A stretch of 40,422 nt of DNA from Lachnospiraceae bacterium (GTDB taxonomy: Bacteria; Bacillota; Clostridia; Lachnospirales; Lachnospiraceae). The notes below the pieces were generated by a model. That model saw only the letters and a program-made list of their open reading frames with translations, was not told the DNA's origin and searched no databases. The translations under genes and the position numbers were made by a program. Positions 6,834 through 16,865 of this stretch are shown here, piece by piece (within the stretch, counting starts at the first letter, position 1; the number at the start of each line of letters is the position of its first letter). The DNA lies in contig JAGAPK010000049.1 in assembly GCA_017623295.1 (NCBI GenBank), forward strand, positions 1 through 40,422, in the 5' to 3' direction.

Positions 6834-8723
6834 ATGTGTAGTATCTGCGGATATGTGAGTAAAAAAAATATTACATTAGATAAGTTAAAAGAAATGAATG
6901 ACACCATGTATCATCGTGGTCCGAATGACAGTGGCGAAGAAATCTATGTCATGCCGCAGGGATATCAGGTTGGTTTTGCACAGAGAAGATTATCAATTTT
7001 GGATTTATCTTATCTGGGACACCAGCCGATGCATTCAGATAATAAAAGGGTTTCCGTTGTTTACAATGGTGAAATTTATAATTTTCAGGAATTAAAGGAA
7101 GAATTGTCGGATTATCCTTTCAAATCTAATTGTGATACAGAAGTTATTATTGCTACTTACTTGAAATGGGGCATTGATTGCGTGAAACGCTTCAATGGTA
7201 TGTTTGCGATTGCATTGTATGACAGAGACACACAGGAAGTTTACCTGGTTCGTGACAGAATCGGTAAAAAACCGTTGTACTATTGGGTTGATGAGGACGG
7301 TATTGTATTTGCCTCGGAATTAAAACCAATTATGACTTGCCCGGGATTTTCCAAAGATATTAGACAGGAAGTGTTGTCACGATACTTATTCCAACAATAT
7401 ATCAATGCGCCGGAAAGTATTTTTGAGCATGTTTATAAGGTAGAACCGGGCGGTATTGTCTGCTTTAAATTTGGCGAAATTAAGACTTGGAAATATTGGG
7501 ATATTAAAGATGTATATAAGGAACAGAGTGCAAATCCGGTAAAAAGCTACGCAGAAGCAAAGGAAAATCTGAAGGAGCTTTTGAAAAAATCCGTAGCATC
7601 CAGAATGATTGCAGATGTACCGCTTGGTTCTTTTTTAAGCGGTGGTTACGATTCTTCATTGGTAACTGCCATCGCACAGGAACATTCTGATACACCGGTA
7701 AAGACTTTTTCCATTGGTTTTCATGAGGAAAAATATAATGAGGCGCGCTATGCAAAAGCGGTAGCTGATTATTTGGGAACAAATCATACGGAAATGTATA
7801 TTGATGAACAGGCTATGTTTGATTTGGTAGACAGCATTCCGAAATATTATGATGAACCGTTTGCAGATAGTTCGCAGATTGCAACTATGTTGGTGTCACA
7901 ATTGGCAAGAGAGCATGTAACCGTTGCTTTATCCGGTGATGGTGGGGATGAGTTTTTCTGCGGTTATAACGTATATGAAAATGTAAAACAGGCACAGCAA
8001 CTGGACAAGCTGGGGGCTATGGTACATGGAATCTGCAATTTACCGGGCTTTAAACAGGCCAAAATGGAAGAAAAACTGCCGTTTAAAGTACGTGTTATTG
8101 CCGGAAACCGTGAAAAAGAAAGCCAGACACAGTTTGGTGCCGGAAATTATATTGTGAAAGCCAAAGCAATGGTAAAGGCTTGTGAAAATCCGGTGCCGAT
8201 TCATTATCTGATAGAAAGTTCTTATGATGTAAGTGACTGGCAGATTCGTAGAATGCTAGTAGATATGGACACTTACCTACCGGGCGATATTCTTTGTAAG
8301 GTAGACCGGGCATCCATGAAATATTCACTGGAAGCCAGATGTCCAATTCTGGATACTGAGGTTATGGAGTATTCTTATCGGATTCCGCATGCTTTTAAAT
8401 ATGCAAAAGGTGATAAAAAACATATTTTGAAGGATATTGCTTATGATTATATTCCAAAGGAATTATTAGAACGACCAAAAGTTGGTTTTGGTGTGCCGTT
8501 GGATAAGTGGTTGCGAGGACCATTAAAAGAACAATTATTGGATTACAGTAGTTATGATTACCTGAAGAAACAGGATATTTTTGATGCAGCATATACCTCT
8601 GAGATGATTCAGAACTATGTCAAGACCGGTGATGCCGGTCCGGCAACAGGAGCAAACTATTCCAAGCTATCATGGTCATTCTTTGTATTCCAGCAGTGGT
8701 ATCAACATTATTGTGGTCTATAA
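6834..8723 (+). CDS. Asparagine synthase-like glutamine amidotransferase (AsnB family)
   Basis: 629 aa. Met1 is followed by Cys2, the class II glutaminase nucleophile after Met removal (MCSICGY, with S where most have G). Glutaminase residues YHRGPND, RRLSILDLS and NGEIYNFQEL follow. The synthetase half has the ATP pyrophosphatase loop S269GGYDSS and later LSGDGGDEFFCGY. Both halves are intact and of normal length. In glycan clusters such enzymes usually transfer ammonia from glutamine to a carboxyl group, for example of a uronic acid, rather than making asparagine; that is inferred from context. A second, diverged AsnB-like gene is at 11110. AGGA at 6823-6826 supports the start. Confidence 0.9.
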   Translation: MCSICGYVSKKNITLDKLKEMNDTMYHRGPNDSGEEIYVMPQGYQVGFAQRRLSILDLSYLGHQPMHSDNKRVSVVYNGEIYNFQELKEELSDYPFKSNCDTEVIIATYLKWGIDCVKRFNGMFAIALYDRDTQEVYLVRDRIGKKPLYYWVDEDGIVFASELKPIMTCPGFSKDIRQEVLSRYLFQQYINAPESIFEHVYKVEPGGIVCFKFGEIKTWKYWDIKDVYKEQSANPVKSYAEAKENLKELLKKSVASRMIADVPLGSFLSGGYDSSLVTAIAQEHSDTPVKTFSIGFHEEKYNEARYAKAVADYLGTNHTEMYIDEQAMFDLVDSIPKYYDEPFADSSQIATMLVSQLAREHVTVALSGDGGDEFFCGYNVYENVKQAQQLDKLGAMVHGICNLPGFKQAKMEEKLPFKVRVIAGNREKESQTQFGAGNYIVKAKAMVKACENPVPIHYLIESSYDVSDWQIRRMLVDMDTYLPGDILCKVDRASMKYSLEARCPILDTEVMEYSYRIPHAFKYAKGDKKHILKDIAYDYIPKELLERPKVGFGVPLDKWLRGPLKEQLLDYSSYDYLKKQDIFDAAYTSEMIQNYVKTGDAGPATGANYSKLSWSFFVFQQWYQHYCGL

Positions 8724-8744
8724 ATTAAAACGAGATTTGATAAA

Positions 8745-9890
8745 ATGGCAAAAAAACAGGAAAATGAATTAAAAAAACAACAGAATTCAAAAAATGCAAG
8801 AAAACTTGCATTTTATATTGGCTCACTGAATAAGGGTGGAGCAGAGCGCGTTTTTGTGAATCTGGCAGAATTTTTCTTGCAGCAGGGCTATGAAGTCATT
8901 ATGGTAACGCAGTACCGGAAGGAAGATGAATATGTTCTGGCAGATGGAATCAAACGTATCATATCAGATATTACCGAAGAAGAAACCACGAGTAATCGGG
9001 TTAAAAACTTCTATCGTAGATTCCAGAAGCTTCACGATATCTGGAAAACGGAGAAACCGGATGCAGTCTTGTCCTGTGTAGGAAAAAATAATTTCATGAC
9101 AATCGTAACAACGATGTTTACGAAGACAAAACCGGTAGTTTCCGTTGTTGGAGAAGCAAAAGAAGAATATCCGGGTAAGCTGATGCGGTGTTTGGCAAAT
9201 TTACTGTTTCCATTTGCATCAGGTGTTATTTTACAGACAGAACGTTCCAAATATTTTTTCTCAAAAAGAGTGCAAAAAACGGCTGTTATTTTACCGAATT
9301 CCTTAAATCCGTTGTTTATCAGACCGCGATATGAGGGAGAACGGGAGAAAAGAATTGTTACAGTTGGAAGAATGGATGCGAATAAGAATCATGAGATGAT
9401 GATTCGCGCTTTTGCCCAAATTGCGAAGAAGTATCCGGAGTACACATTTACTATTTATGGGGATGGAGAACTTCGGGAATATTTACAGAATTTAATAGAA
9501 GAATTGGGAATGTCAGACCGTATTTTTATGCCGGGGATAATTCCTGATGTAGCAAATAAAATAGAAAAAGCTTCTTTGTTTTTATTAACTTCCTACTCTG
9601 AGGGCGTGTCCAATGCGTTAATCGAGGCAATGGCGCTCGGACTTCCGGTTGTAGCAACAGATGTACCGAGTGGAGGAACGGTGGAATTGATGCAGCATAT
9701 GGAGAATGGCTGGATGATTCCGACCGGAGATCAACGTGCATTGGAAGAAGCAATGGATAAGCTGTTGGCAGACCGGGATTTGGCAGATAAACTTGGACAA
9801 AATGCAAGCAAATTACAGGAACGTCTGGCTCCAGAGCGGGTAAATGCGCAGTGGAAGGCTTATTTTGAAAAAATAACAAATAGAAGATAG
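8745..9890 (+). CDS. Glycosyltransferase family 4
   Basis: 381 aa. A lysine/glutamine-rich N-terminal tail of about 15 residues precedes the GT4 start LAFYIGSLNKGGAERVFVNL. The donor-binding motif is E286GVSNALIE294, followed by AMALGLPVVATDVPSGG. Motifs closely parallel the GT4 at 3469. Cytosolic or membrane-peripheral. The ribosome site is weak (only a GAG-like match before ATG 8745), and the gene lies 21 bases after the AsnB-like stop, so expression may rely on coupling. Sugar specificity unknown. Confidence 0.9.
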   Translation: MAKKQENELKKQQNSKNARKLAFYIGSLNKGGAERVFVNLAEFFLQQGYEVIMVTQYRKEDEYVLADGIKRIISDITEEETTSNRVKNFYRRFQKLHDIWKTEKPDAVLSCVGKNNFMTIVTTMFTKTKPVVSVVGEAKEEYPGKLMRCLANLLFPFASGVILQTERSKYFFSKRVQKTAVILPNSLNPLFIRPRYEGEREKRIVTVGRMDANKNHEMMIRAFAQIAKKYPEYTFTIYGDGELREYLQNLIEELGMSDRIFMPGIIPDVANKIEKASLFLLTSYSEGVSNALIEAMALGLPVVATDVPSGGTVELMQHMENGWMIPTGDQRALEEAMDKLLADRDLADKLGQNASKLQERLAPERVNAQWKAYFEKITNRR

Positions 9891-9911
9891 AAGAAAGAAA
9901 TGGTTATTTAG

Positions 9912-11042
9912 ATGAAGCGAAAGCAGTGGATACAAACTATTATATTCATAGGATTATTTCTGTGCATGTTAGTTCCGGTTTCTTATATTGTCCGGACGAA
10001 CGGCGACGTGAAGGATAGATTTTCCGGATTTTATGCAGAGAAGGATAACACGCTGGATATTGTGATGATTGGTTCCAGCCCGGTTTTTCCTTATTATTCC
10101 GCACCAAAGCTGTGGGGAGAAACAGGAATTGCGGCATATCCGCTTTCTTCTAATATGCAAAGACCGGTAGCGATGAAGTATCTTGTGGAAGAAGCAGAGA
10201 AAAGCCAGTCGCCGGAACTTTATATTTTCGAGATGCGTATGTTTACGATGGAAGATGAAGCACTTTGTGAGAACATGGCGTATACTCGTGGTGTGACGGA
10301 TAACATGAAATATTCATGGAACCGTGTGAAGACGATTCGGGCAATGGTACCAGAGGAAAGCGCGACAGAAGCAAATACCGATAGCGAAGCAGTATCGGAT
10401 GCAGCAAATAATGCTGATAGAGATAAACTCACATATTATATTGATTTATTCAAATATCATACGAACTGGAAAATGTTTGCGTTTCCAGAGGAGTGGGCGA
10501 ATTACCGTTATCATAAGGCAAGCCCGTTGAAAGGTTTTTATATCAAAGATGAAGTAGGACCGCAACCAGCACCGGACTGTGGCGGTGCAGAAGGCGAAGT
10601 GCCGATACCGGCAGAACAGGAAGAATATCTAATCGATTTATTGTGTTACTTACAGGAAAATGATGAAAATGCACTTTTTATTGTGTCACCATATGGCGAA
10701 TCGCTGGAAGAACAGCAGATGTTCAATTATATGGAAGGAATTATAGAGTCTTATGGCTATAATTTTCTTAATATGAATAATTATTATGAAGAAATCGGTA
10801 TTGTTTTCGAGGAAGATTTTGCAGATTACGGCAGCCATACGAATGCGGTGGGTGCAGAGAAATGTACGGAATTTCTGAAAAACTATTTGCTGGAAAATTA
10901 TTCTTTTACGGATAAAAGAGGCAATGCAGAATATGCTTCATGGGATGAGGCTTATGCATTATGGAAGAATGATATGGAAACTGCCAGAACTACAATTGCG
11001 GAGCATATTGCAAATGAAGATTATGCAGAACGTGTAGAATAG
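9912..11042 (+). CDS. Membrane-anchored SGNH-hydrolase-like protein
   Basis: 376 aa. A positive N-terminus and one hydrophobic helix (about residues 9-27) anchor it with the bulk outside the cell. IGSSP with S55 as candidate nucleophile follows about 25 residues later, and D305-Y-G-S-H309 near the C-terminus supplies the D-x-x-H pair. This is the SGNH layout of extracytoplasmic acyltransferase or esterase partners such as AlgJ/AlgX and DltD. A low-complexity Ala/Asp/Glu stretch lies near residues 145-175. No MBOAT gene is adjacent; the nearest is on the other strand at 23610-25151. It could acylate or deacylate the exported glycan. Ribosome site weak. Confidence 0.68.
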   Translation: MKRKQWIQTIIFIGLFLCMLVPVSYIVRTNGDVKDRFSGFYAEKDNTLDIVMIGSSPVFPYYSAPKLWGETGIAAYPLSSNMQRPVAMKYLVEEAEKSQSPELYIFEMRMFTMEDEALCENMAYTRGVTDNMKYSWNRVKTIRAMVPEESATEANTDSEAVSDAANNADRDKLTYYIDLFKYHTNWKMFAFPEEWANYRYHKASPLKGFYIKDEVGPQPAPDCGGAEGEVPIPAEQEEYLIDLLCYLQENDENALFIVSPYGESLEEQQMFNYMEGIIESYGYNFLNMNNYYEEIGIVFEEDFADYGSHTNAVGAEKCTEFLKNYLLENYSFTDKRGNAEYASWDEAYALWKNDMETARTTIAEHIANEDYAERVE

Positions 11043-11109
11043 AAAAAGGCAAAAGTTAAAACAGGATTTAAACAACCGGAATCTGCGGGAATAAGGCAGG
11101 GAGGATATT

Positions 11110-13002
11110 ATGTGCGGAATTGCTGGATTTTGTAATGCAGAATTTGATTGGTTAAGCAATATCAAACGAATGAACGAAAAGATGTACCATAGAGGACCGG
11201 ATGCTTCCGGCATTTGGGCATCAGAAGATAAAAGAGTGGTATTTGGACATCAAAGATTGTCTATTGTAGATTTAACACCCGGAGGCGCACAACCTATGGA
11301 GTCACATAACGGTCGTTATGTGATTGCTTACAATGGAGAAGTTTATAATTATAAGGAAATAAGAGACAAGCTGATAAGCGAAGGAAAGGTAACTGCTTTT
11401 AGAGGAACTTCTGATACAGAGGTTCTTTTGGAAGCAGTTTCTGCATATGGGGTGGAAACAACTTTGAAAATGAGCAAAGGAATGTTTGCAATAGCTTTAT
11501 ATGACAAAAAAGAACAGGCGTTATATTTATCACGGGACAGAGTTGGAGAGAAGCCTTTGTACTATGGTTTTGTAAATAAAAAAACACTTGTTTTTGCATC
11601 CGATTTGAATTCAATTAAAGCATTAGATGGATTCGCGAATCCAGTAAATACGGGTGTTTTGGAAACATATTTTCGACACGGGTATATTCCGGCTCCATAT
11701 TCTATTTATGAAGATATTTGGAAACTAGAACCCGGGAAAATACTAGAAATTAAATCCCCATTTAATAAAGAAGATATAAAAGAAACATCTTATTGGTCGA
11801 TGACAGAAGCTGCTTATTATGGGCAGACACATTTGTTTAAAGGAACGGAAGAAGAGGCAGCTCTGGAATTAGAGAAGCGATTGAAAAATGCCATCAAAGG
11901 TCAAATGGTAGCAGATGTTCCGGTTGGGGCTTTTCTGTCTGCCGGTATTGACAGCTCGACAATTGTTTCTTTGATGCAGTCATTGAGTGACAGAAAAGTA
12001 AGAAGTTTTACCATTGGTATGTGGGAGAATGAATTTAATGAGGCGGAGATTGCCAAGAAAATTGCTTCCCATTTAGGGACAGAGCATACCGAATTATATA
12101 TTACGGAAGAAGATGCAAAACAGGTCATTCCGAAACTGAGTGGAATGTTTGGAGAACCTTTTGCGGATTCTTCTCAGATACCGACCTATCTGGTAAGTAA
12201 AATGACAAGAGAGCATGTGACGGTATCCTTGAGTGGAGATGGTGGGGACGAATTGTTCTGTGGATATCAGACCTATCGTTCCATGAATCGTATCTGGCAG
12301 AAAACGGCAAAAATCCCGTCTGTTATCCGGAAACCGGCAAGTGCAGTTATTACACACACACCATTTGGCAAAGAAGGCAGTTTGGCGACAAGAGCGAGAC
12401 TTCTTGGAGCTTCTGGTATTGAAGATATGTACCGTCGTTCCGAAATCGGGGAAGGAATCAATCTTTTGTCCAAAGATGTATTGCGCAAAGAAGCAAGTTG
12501 TCCAACAGCTATGGACACCTATCGGGACGGATTTTTACAGGAGCCGCAGCACAATCTGATGTTGATGGATATGTTGATGTATCATCCGGATGATATTTTG
12601 GCGAAGGTAGACCGGACAGCGATGGCTGTTTCGCTGGAAACCCGTGTGCCGATGCTTGATAAAGATGTTATAGAGTTTGCATGGAGTCTGCCAATTAATT
12701 ATAAAAAGCAGGGTGATGTGACCAAGAAGGTGTTGCGAGATGTTCTTTATAAATATGTACCGAGAGAACTTATGGAACGTCCGAAGACCGGATTCTCTAT
12801 TCCGTTGCACAAATGGCTGAAGCAGCCGGAACTTCGTGCATGGGCAGAAGGCTTGATTGAGAAACAGAAATTGAAAGAACAGGGCTTCTTGAATCCGGAT
12901 GTTGTCTGGAAACTGTGGGAAGACTTTGTAAAGCGAGATATCTGGCGTGTACAAATTTGGTATATACTGATGTTTCAGGAGTATTTTGCATCTCAAGAAT
13001 GA
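11110..13002 (+). CDS. Asparagine synthase-like glutamine amidotransferase (second copy)
   Basis: 630 aa beginning MCGIAGF, with the Cys2 nucleophile and canonical G3. YHRGPDASG, QRLSIVDL and NGEVYNYKEI mark the glutaminase domain. The synthetase loop is S277AGIDSS (SAG instead of SGG), followed by LSGDGGDELFCGY. GGGAGGA at 11099-11105 supports ATG 11110. It is only a distant paralogue of the enzyme at 6834 and resembles the amidotransferases of O-antigen and exosortase-type loci. Probably amidates a sugar carboxylate or builds an amide-linked substituent; inferred from context. The start follows a 67-base gap with no clear promoter. Confidence 0.9.
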   Translation: MCGIAGFCNAEFDWLSNIKRMNEKMYHRGPDASGIWASEDKRVVFGHQRLSIVDLTPGGAQPMESHNGRYVIAYNGEVYNYKEIRDKLISEGKVTAFRGTSDTEVLLEAVSAYGVETTLKMSKGMFAIALYDKKEQALYLSRDRVGEKPLYYGFVNKKTLVFASDLNSIKALDGFANPVNTGVLETYFRHGYIPAPYSIYEDIWKLEPGKILEIKSPFNKEDIKETSYWSMTEAAYYGQTHLFKGTEEEAALELEKRLKNAIKGQMVADVPVGAFLSAGIDSSTIVSLMQSLSDRKVRSFTIGMWENEFNEAEIAKKIASHLGTEHTELYITEEDAKQVIPKLSGMFGEPFADSSQIPTYLVSKMTREHVTVSLSGDGGDELFCGYQTYRSMNRIWQKTAKIPSVIRKPASAVITHTPFGKEGSLATRARLLGASGIEDMYRRSEIGEGINLLSKDVLRKEASCPTAMDTYRDGFLQEPQHNLMLMDMLMYHPDDILAKVDRTAMAVSLETRVPMLDKDVIEFAWSLPINYKKQGDVTKKVLRDVLYKYVPRELMERPKTGFSIPLHKWLKQPELRAWAEGLIEKQKLKEQGFLNPDVVWKLWEDFVKRDIWRVQIWYILMFQEYFASQE

Positions 13003-13034
13003 GAAGAAATATAATTTGGAGATAGAAGATAAGT

Positions 13035-14129
13035 ATGAGAATCTTAGAGAAGTACAGACCGGCACAGATTCCGGAAGACAAGCAGAATGCGTTAATTTCT
13101 GTTATTGTTGCAGTTTATAATATAGAAGACTATGTGGAGCGTGGTGTTACCTCAATTTTGCAACAGACCTATCGAAATCTGGAAATCATTCTGGTGGACG
13201 ACGGTTCTACCGATGCAAGCGGGGTAATTTGTGATAAATTAGCAAAAAATGACAAACGTGTCATGGTGATTCATAAGGAAAATGGTGGACCGGCAGATGC
13301 CAGAAATGCCGGTATTGCGATTGCAAAAGGCAGTCATATCGGCTTTGTAGATGGCGATGATTGGATTGATGCCGATATGTATGAAAAAATGCTAGGAGCT
13401 CTTTTGGAGCAGCAGGCTGATATTGCGATTTGTCGTTATCGGCAGGTACACAAAACTTTTACGGAAGATAAATCGGTTGACAGGGCAATTGTATTTGAAG
13501 GACAAGAAGCCTTGCAGTATTATGTGGAAGAGCGAGGAGAATTTGATATTCAGAATGCGGCATGGAATAAACTGTATCGCAAAGAAGTGCTTCAAAATGT
13601 TAGTTTTCCGTCCGGCAAATGGTATGAAGATATCATGTTTGCAACGGCAGCTTTGAGCAATGCGGACAGATGCGTTTACCTTGACACTGCCTGTTATAAC
13701 TATATAATAGACAGAGAAGGAAGTATCATGAATACACAGATAAATCCCCGTACTTTTACCGATCAGATACCGGCGTACCGGGAGAAAACCAGATTTTTGC
13801 AGGTACTTGGCAGACAGGATTTGGCTGATGTTCATGATTATTTTTTCTATAAAAGGCTACTCTTGTTCTATAATCAGCTGAAAAAAAGCAAACTTCCGGA
13901 TAAGAAGAAATATCTGAAAGAGATTGCAGAAATTATTTACGAAAACAAGGGAAATTATGATAGAGTATATCAGTGTAGCATAGCAAATCCGAATGAGAAG
14001 AAAAAAATGGATTTGTTTTTGAAATCTCCAAAGTTATATTGGGGTGTAATGGTATTAAATGAGGCAGTGGTACTGCCGCTGAAAACGAGGAAGAATAGAG
14101 TTTCGCAAATGCTTATAAGGAATAAGTAA
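13035..14129 (+). CDS. Glycosyltransferase family 2
   Basis: 364 aa. The GT-A domain begins ISVIVAVYNIEDYVERGVTS, with LVDDGSTDAS (first Asp motif), ENGGPADARNAGI and GFVDGDDWI (DxD-type metal site near residue 104). WYEDIMFATA downstream matches the usual ED motif that carries the catalytic base. The last 100 residues are basic and helical, likely a membrane-associating tail. Inverting transferase by family; sugars unknown. GGAGAT at about 13018-13023 precedes ATG 13035. The stop overlaps by one base with an ATG at 14129 that is not the preferred start of the next gene. Confidence 0.92.
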   Translation: MRILEKYRPAQIPEDKQNALISVIVAVYNIEDYVERGVTSILQQTYRNLEIILVDDGSTDASGVICDKLAKNDKRVMVIHKENGGPADARNAGIAIAKGSHIGFVDGDDWIDADMYEKMLGALLEQQADIAICRYRQVHKTFTEDKSVDRAIVFEGQEALQYYVEERGEFDIQNAAWNKLYRKEVLQNVSFPSGKWYEDIMFATAALSNADRCVYLDTACYNYIIDREGSIMNTQINPRTFTDQIPAYREKTRFLQVLGRQDLADVHDYFFYKRLLLFYNQLKKSKLPDKKKYLKEIAEIIYENKGNYDRVYQCSIANPNEKKKMDLFLKSPKLYWGVMVLNEAVVLPLKTRKNRVSQMLIRNK

Positions 14130-14140
14130 TGGAGGCAGAG

Positions 14141-15037
14141 ATGATTATCATCCAGATGGCAGGCGGGCTTGGAAACCAGATGTTCCAATACGCTCTCTAC
14201 AAACAGCTTGAAAGCATGGGAAAAAATGTAAAAATGGATGATGAAGAGGGTTTCCGTGAGGATGCACAGCGTGACCCGGCACTGGCTCCGTTTGGGATAG
14301 CGTATCAAAGAGCATCCAGAGAAGAGATTGTGAAAATGACCGATTCTTCCCCCAGTCTTACAGCAAAGGTGCGAAGAAAACTTTTTGGCAGACATAAGAA
14401 GTCCTATTTTGAGGAAAATAAGCGTTTCCAGTCCCAAATTTTTGACTGGGATGAAATTTATCTGGAGGGCTACTGGCAGTCAGAAAAATATTTTGCTGAT
14501 GTGACAGATGTGATTAGACAGGAATATAGTCTGGAAAATGTCCGTAAGCAGAAGGAAAATGGTTATGGGTTATCGGAGCAGGCAGAAGTTATGTTACAAC
14601 AGATAGAAGAAACGAACTCTGTAAGCATGCATATTCGTAGAGGAGATTATCTTTTGCCGGAGAATCAGGCATTATTTGGGAATATTTGTACGGATGAATA
14701 TTATAAGAAGGCTATGCAGGAAATGAAGGCGAAAGAGCCTGACTGTGTATTCTATCTTTTTACAAATGATATTGCATGGGCAAAAGAGTGGTTGAAAGAA
14801 TCCGATATTATATTGGTAGATTTACCGGACGGAAAAGATTACGAAGAACTGATGCTGATGAGCCGTTGCAAGCATAATATTCTGGCAAACAGCAGCTTCA
14901 GCTGGTGGGCTTCCTATCTGAATGATAATCCGACGAAAAAGGTTTTTGCACCGGACAAATGGTTAAACGGTTGGAATTGTCAGGATATTTACCGGTCAGA
15001 TATGACTTTAATAAATTTGGAAGGAAATAGGAACTAA
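14141..15037 (+). CDS. Glycosyltransferase family 11, alpha-1,2-fucosyltransferase-like
   Basis: 298 aa. The start AGGLGNQMFQYALYKQLE and the signature H164IRRGDY170 are the hallmark GDP-fucose-binding motifs of bacterial alpha-1,2-fucosyltransferases. The C-terminal ANSSFSWWASYL with FAPDKW is also typical. ATG 14141 is chosen because GGAGG (14131-14135) lies five bases upstream; the ATG at 14129 overlaps that site. It should transfer fucose or a related GDP-sugar to a growing repeat unit on the cytosolic face. No GDP-fucose synthesis genes are in the window. A paralogue is at 34679 and a more distant relative at 16866. Confidence 0.92.
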   Translation: MIIIQMAGGLGNQMFQYALYKQLESMGKNVKMDDEEGFREDAQRDPALAPFGIAYQRASREEIVKMTDSSPSLTAKVRRKLFGRHKKSYFEENKRFQSQIFDWDEIYLEGYWQSEKYFADVTDVIRQEYSLENVRKQKENGYGLSEQAEVMLQQIEETNSVSMHIRRGDYLLPENQALFGNICTDEYYKKAMQEMKAKEPDCVFYLFTNDIAWAKEWLKESDIILVDLPDGKDYEELMLMSRCKHNILANSSFSWWASYLNDNPTKKVFAPDKWLNGWNCQDIYRSDMTLINLEGNRN

Positions 15038-16846
15038 ATGAGTAAACAGGAACAGACAACAGAGAAAGTAACTATGTTACAAAAGATTAGTTACATGTTT
15101 GATAAAAAACAGAAAATGCAGATTTTAGGACTGGGAATTCTGATTCTGATTGGCGGTGTATTGGAGACACTTGGCGTTTCCATGATGATTCCGGTATTCA
15201 ATGTTATTATGGATCTGGATGCACTGATGGAAAATGAGTATATGCAGGTTGTTATGAATTTGTTGCATATCTCAACGAGCAGACAGCTGATTGTGCTTAT
15301 TTTAGTGGCAGTTATGCTCTTGTTTGTAATTAAAAATGCTTTTATTTTGTTTCAGACCTATGTACAGAATACATTTGTTACAAGGAATCGAAACAGAATG
15401 ATTACAAGGGTTATGCGTGATTTCTTAAATCGTCCGTATGAAGAGTATCTGGGAGCAGATATCCCAACAGTATTTCGATTGACAGACAGTGATATTCCGA
15501 ATGCATTCCAGCTGATTCTGGTAATGATTCAGTTGGTAACAGAGGTTGTAGTTACTGTATGTATCTGTGCGGTGCTTCTGATTGTAAGTCCTATGATGAC
15601 ACTTTTTATTGTAGTGCTTTTCCTGGGGATGACGGGCATTCTGACTAAAATTCTGAAACCTCGTTTGAATCGTATTGGCCGTATCAATCAGGAGATTCAG
15701 TCACGTATCGCAAAATGGCGTATTCAGTCTATTTACGGCTTGAAGGATGTAAAAGTTTTAAACAGAGAAGAGTTTTTTGTCAGAAATTATTATGAAAGTG
15801 GTAGTATTGGTGCTGACGTAGCAAGAAATTATGCGGTGCTGAACAACCTGCCGAGAGTGTTGATTGAGACCATTTTTATTGTCTGTATGATGGCTTATAT
15901 TATGGTATATATGCTGAATGGCGGAAATATGAACGTTCTTCTTCCACAGCTGGCGGCATTTGTGGTAGCGGCAGTTCGTATCGTACCGAGTGCAAACCGT
16001 ATCAATAATTATATTGCGCAGATTGCTTATTCACAGCCTTGTCTGGATTATCTGTACGAAAATCTGAGTGAAAGCATGAAGTTAGATGTAAACGGCAGCG
16101 TTACCGGTTATGACGATAAAGAGGTTAAGGCGGAAGAGAAAGAAAAGCTAGAGCAGAAAACTAAGCTTGTCTTAAAGGATAAAATTGAGTTAAATCACAT
16201 TACGTTTGCCTATCCGAATACAGAGAAAAATATTTTTACCGATGCTCATATGGAAGTGAAAAGAGGTCAGTCTGTAGGTATTATGGGACCATCCGGTGCC
16301 GGAAAATCCACGATTGTTGATATCCTGCTTGGACTTTTGCATGCGCAGGAAGGAACGATTACCTGTGATGGTGTAAACATTTTTGATAATTACGAATCCT
16401 GGCTTGCCCAGATTGGTTACATTCCACAGTCTATTTATCTGGTGGATGAGTCTATTCGAGATAATATCGCTTTTGGTATTGATGCGGATAAGATTGATGA
16501 TAAAAGAATTTGGGAAGTATTAGAAGAAGCACAGTTAAAAGAATTTATTGAGGGCTTACCGGAAGGTTTAGATACCAAGATAGGTGACAGAGGTGTCAGA
16601 TTGTCCGGCGGACAAAGACAGCGTATCGGTATTGCCAGAGCACTTTATCACAATCCGGAAATTTTGGTATTTGACGAGGCAACTTCCGCACTGGATAATG
16701 AAACGGAGAAAGCCGTTATGGATGCAGTCAATAGTTTTCATGGCAAGAAGACAATGGTAATCATTGCACATCGACTGAATACTATCGCAAAATGTGATGT
16801 AATTTACAAAGTAGAAAATGAGAAAATTGTAGAGAGCAGTTTATAG
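15038..16846 (+). CDS. ABC transporter, fused permease and ATPase (PglK-like flippase)
   Basis: 602 aa. About six membrane helices occupy residues 25-310. The nucleotide-binding domain has Walker A G417PSGAGKS424, signature L522SGGQ526 and Walker B ILVFDEATSALD, with a late HRLNT switch His. A charged linker rich in E and K (about residues 350-385) joins the halves. The half-transporter would act as a homodimer. In glycan loci this architecture fits lipid-linked oligosaccharide flippases such as PglK; peptide or drug export is the alternative. It starts immediately after the GT11 stop (TAA then ATG), indicating tight coupling. The window also holds a Wzx-type flippase at 31920. Confidence 0.87.
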   Translation: MSKQEQTTEKVTMLQKISYMFDKKQKMQILGLGILILIGGVLETLGVSMMIPVFNVIMDLDALMENEYMQVVMNLLHISTSRQLIVLILVAVMLLFVIKNAFILFQTYVQNTFVTRNRNRMITRVMRDFLNRPYEEYLGADIPTVFRLTDSDIPNAFQLILVMIQLVTEVVVTVCICAVLLIVSPMMTLFIVVLFLGMTGILTKILKPRLNRIGRINQEIQSRIAKWRIQSIYGLKDVKVLNREEFFVRNYYESGSIGADVARNYAVLNNLPRVLIETIFIVCMMAYIMVYMLNGGNMNVLLPQLAAFVVAAVRIVPSANRINNYIAQIAYSQPCLDYLYENLSESMKLDVNGSVTGYDDKEVKAEEKEKLEQKTKLVLKDKIELNHITFAYPNTEKNIFTDAHMEVKRGQSVGIMGPSGAGKSTIVDILLGLLHAQEGTITCDGVNIFDNYESWLAQIGYIPQSIYLVDESIRDNIAFGIDADKIDDKRIWEVLEEAQLKEFIEGLPEGLDTKIGDRGVRLSGGQRQRIGIARALYHNPEILVFDEATSALDNETEKAVMDAVNSFHGKKTMVIIAHRLNTIAKCDVIYKVENEKIVESSL

Positions 16847-16865
16847 AGAGGTATGGTTAGTAAGC

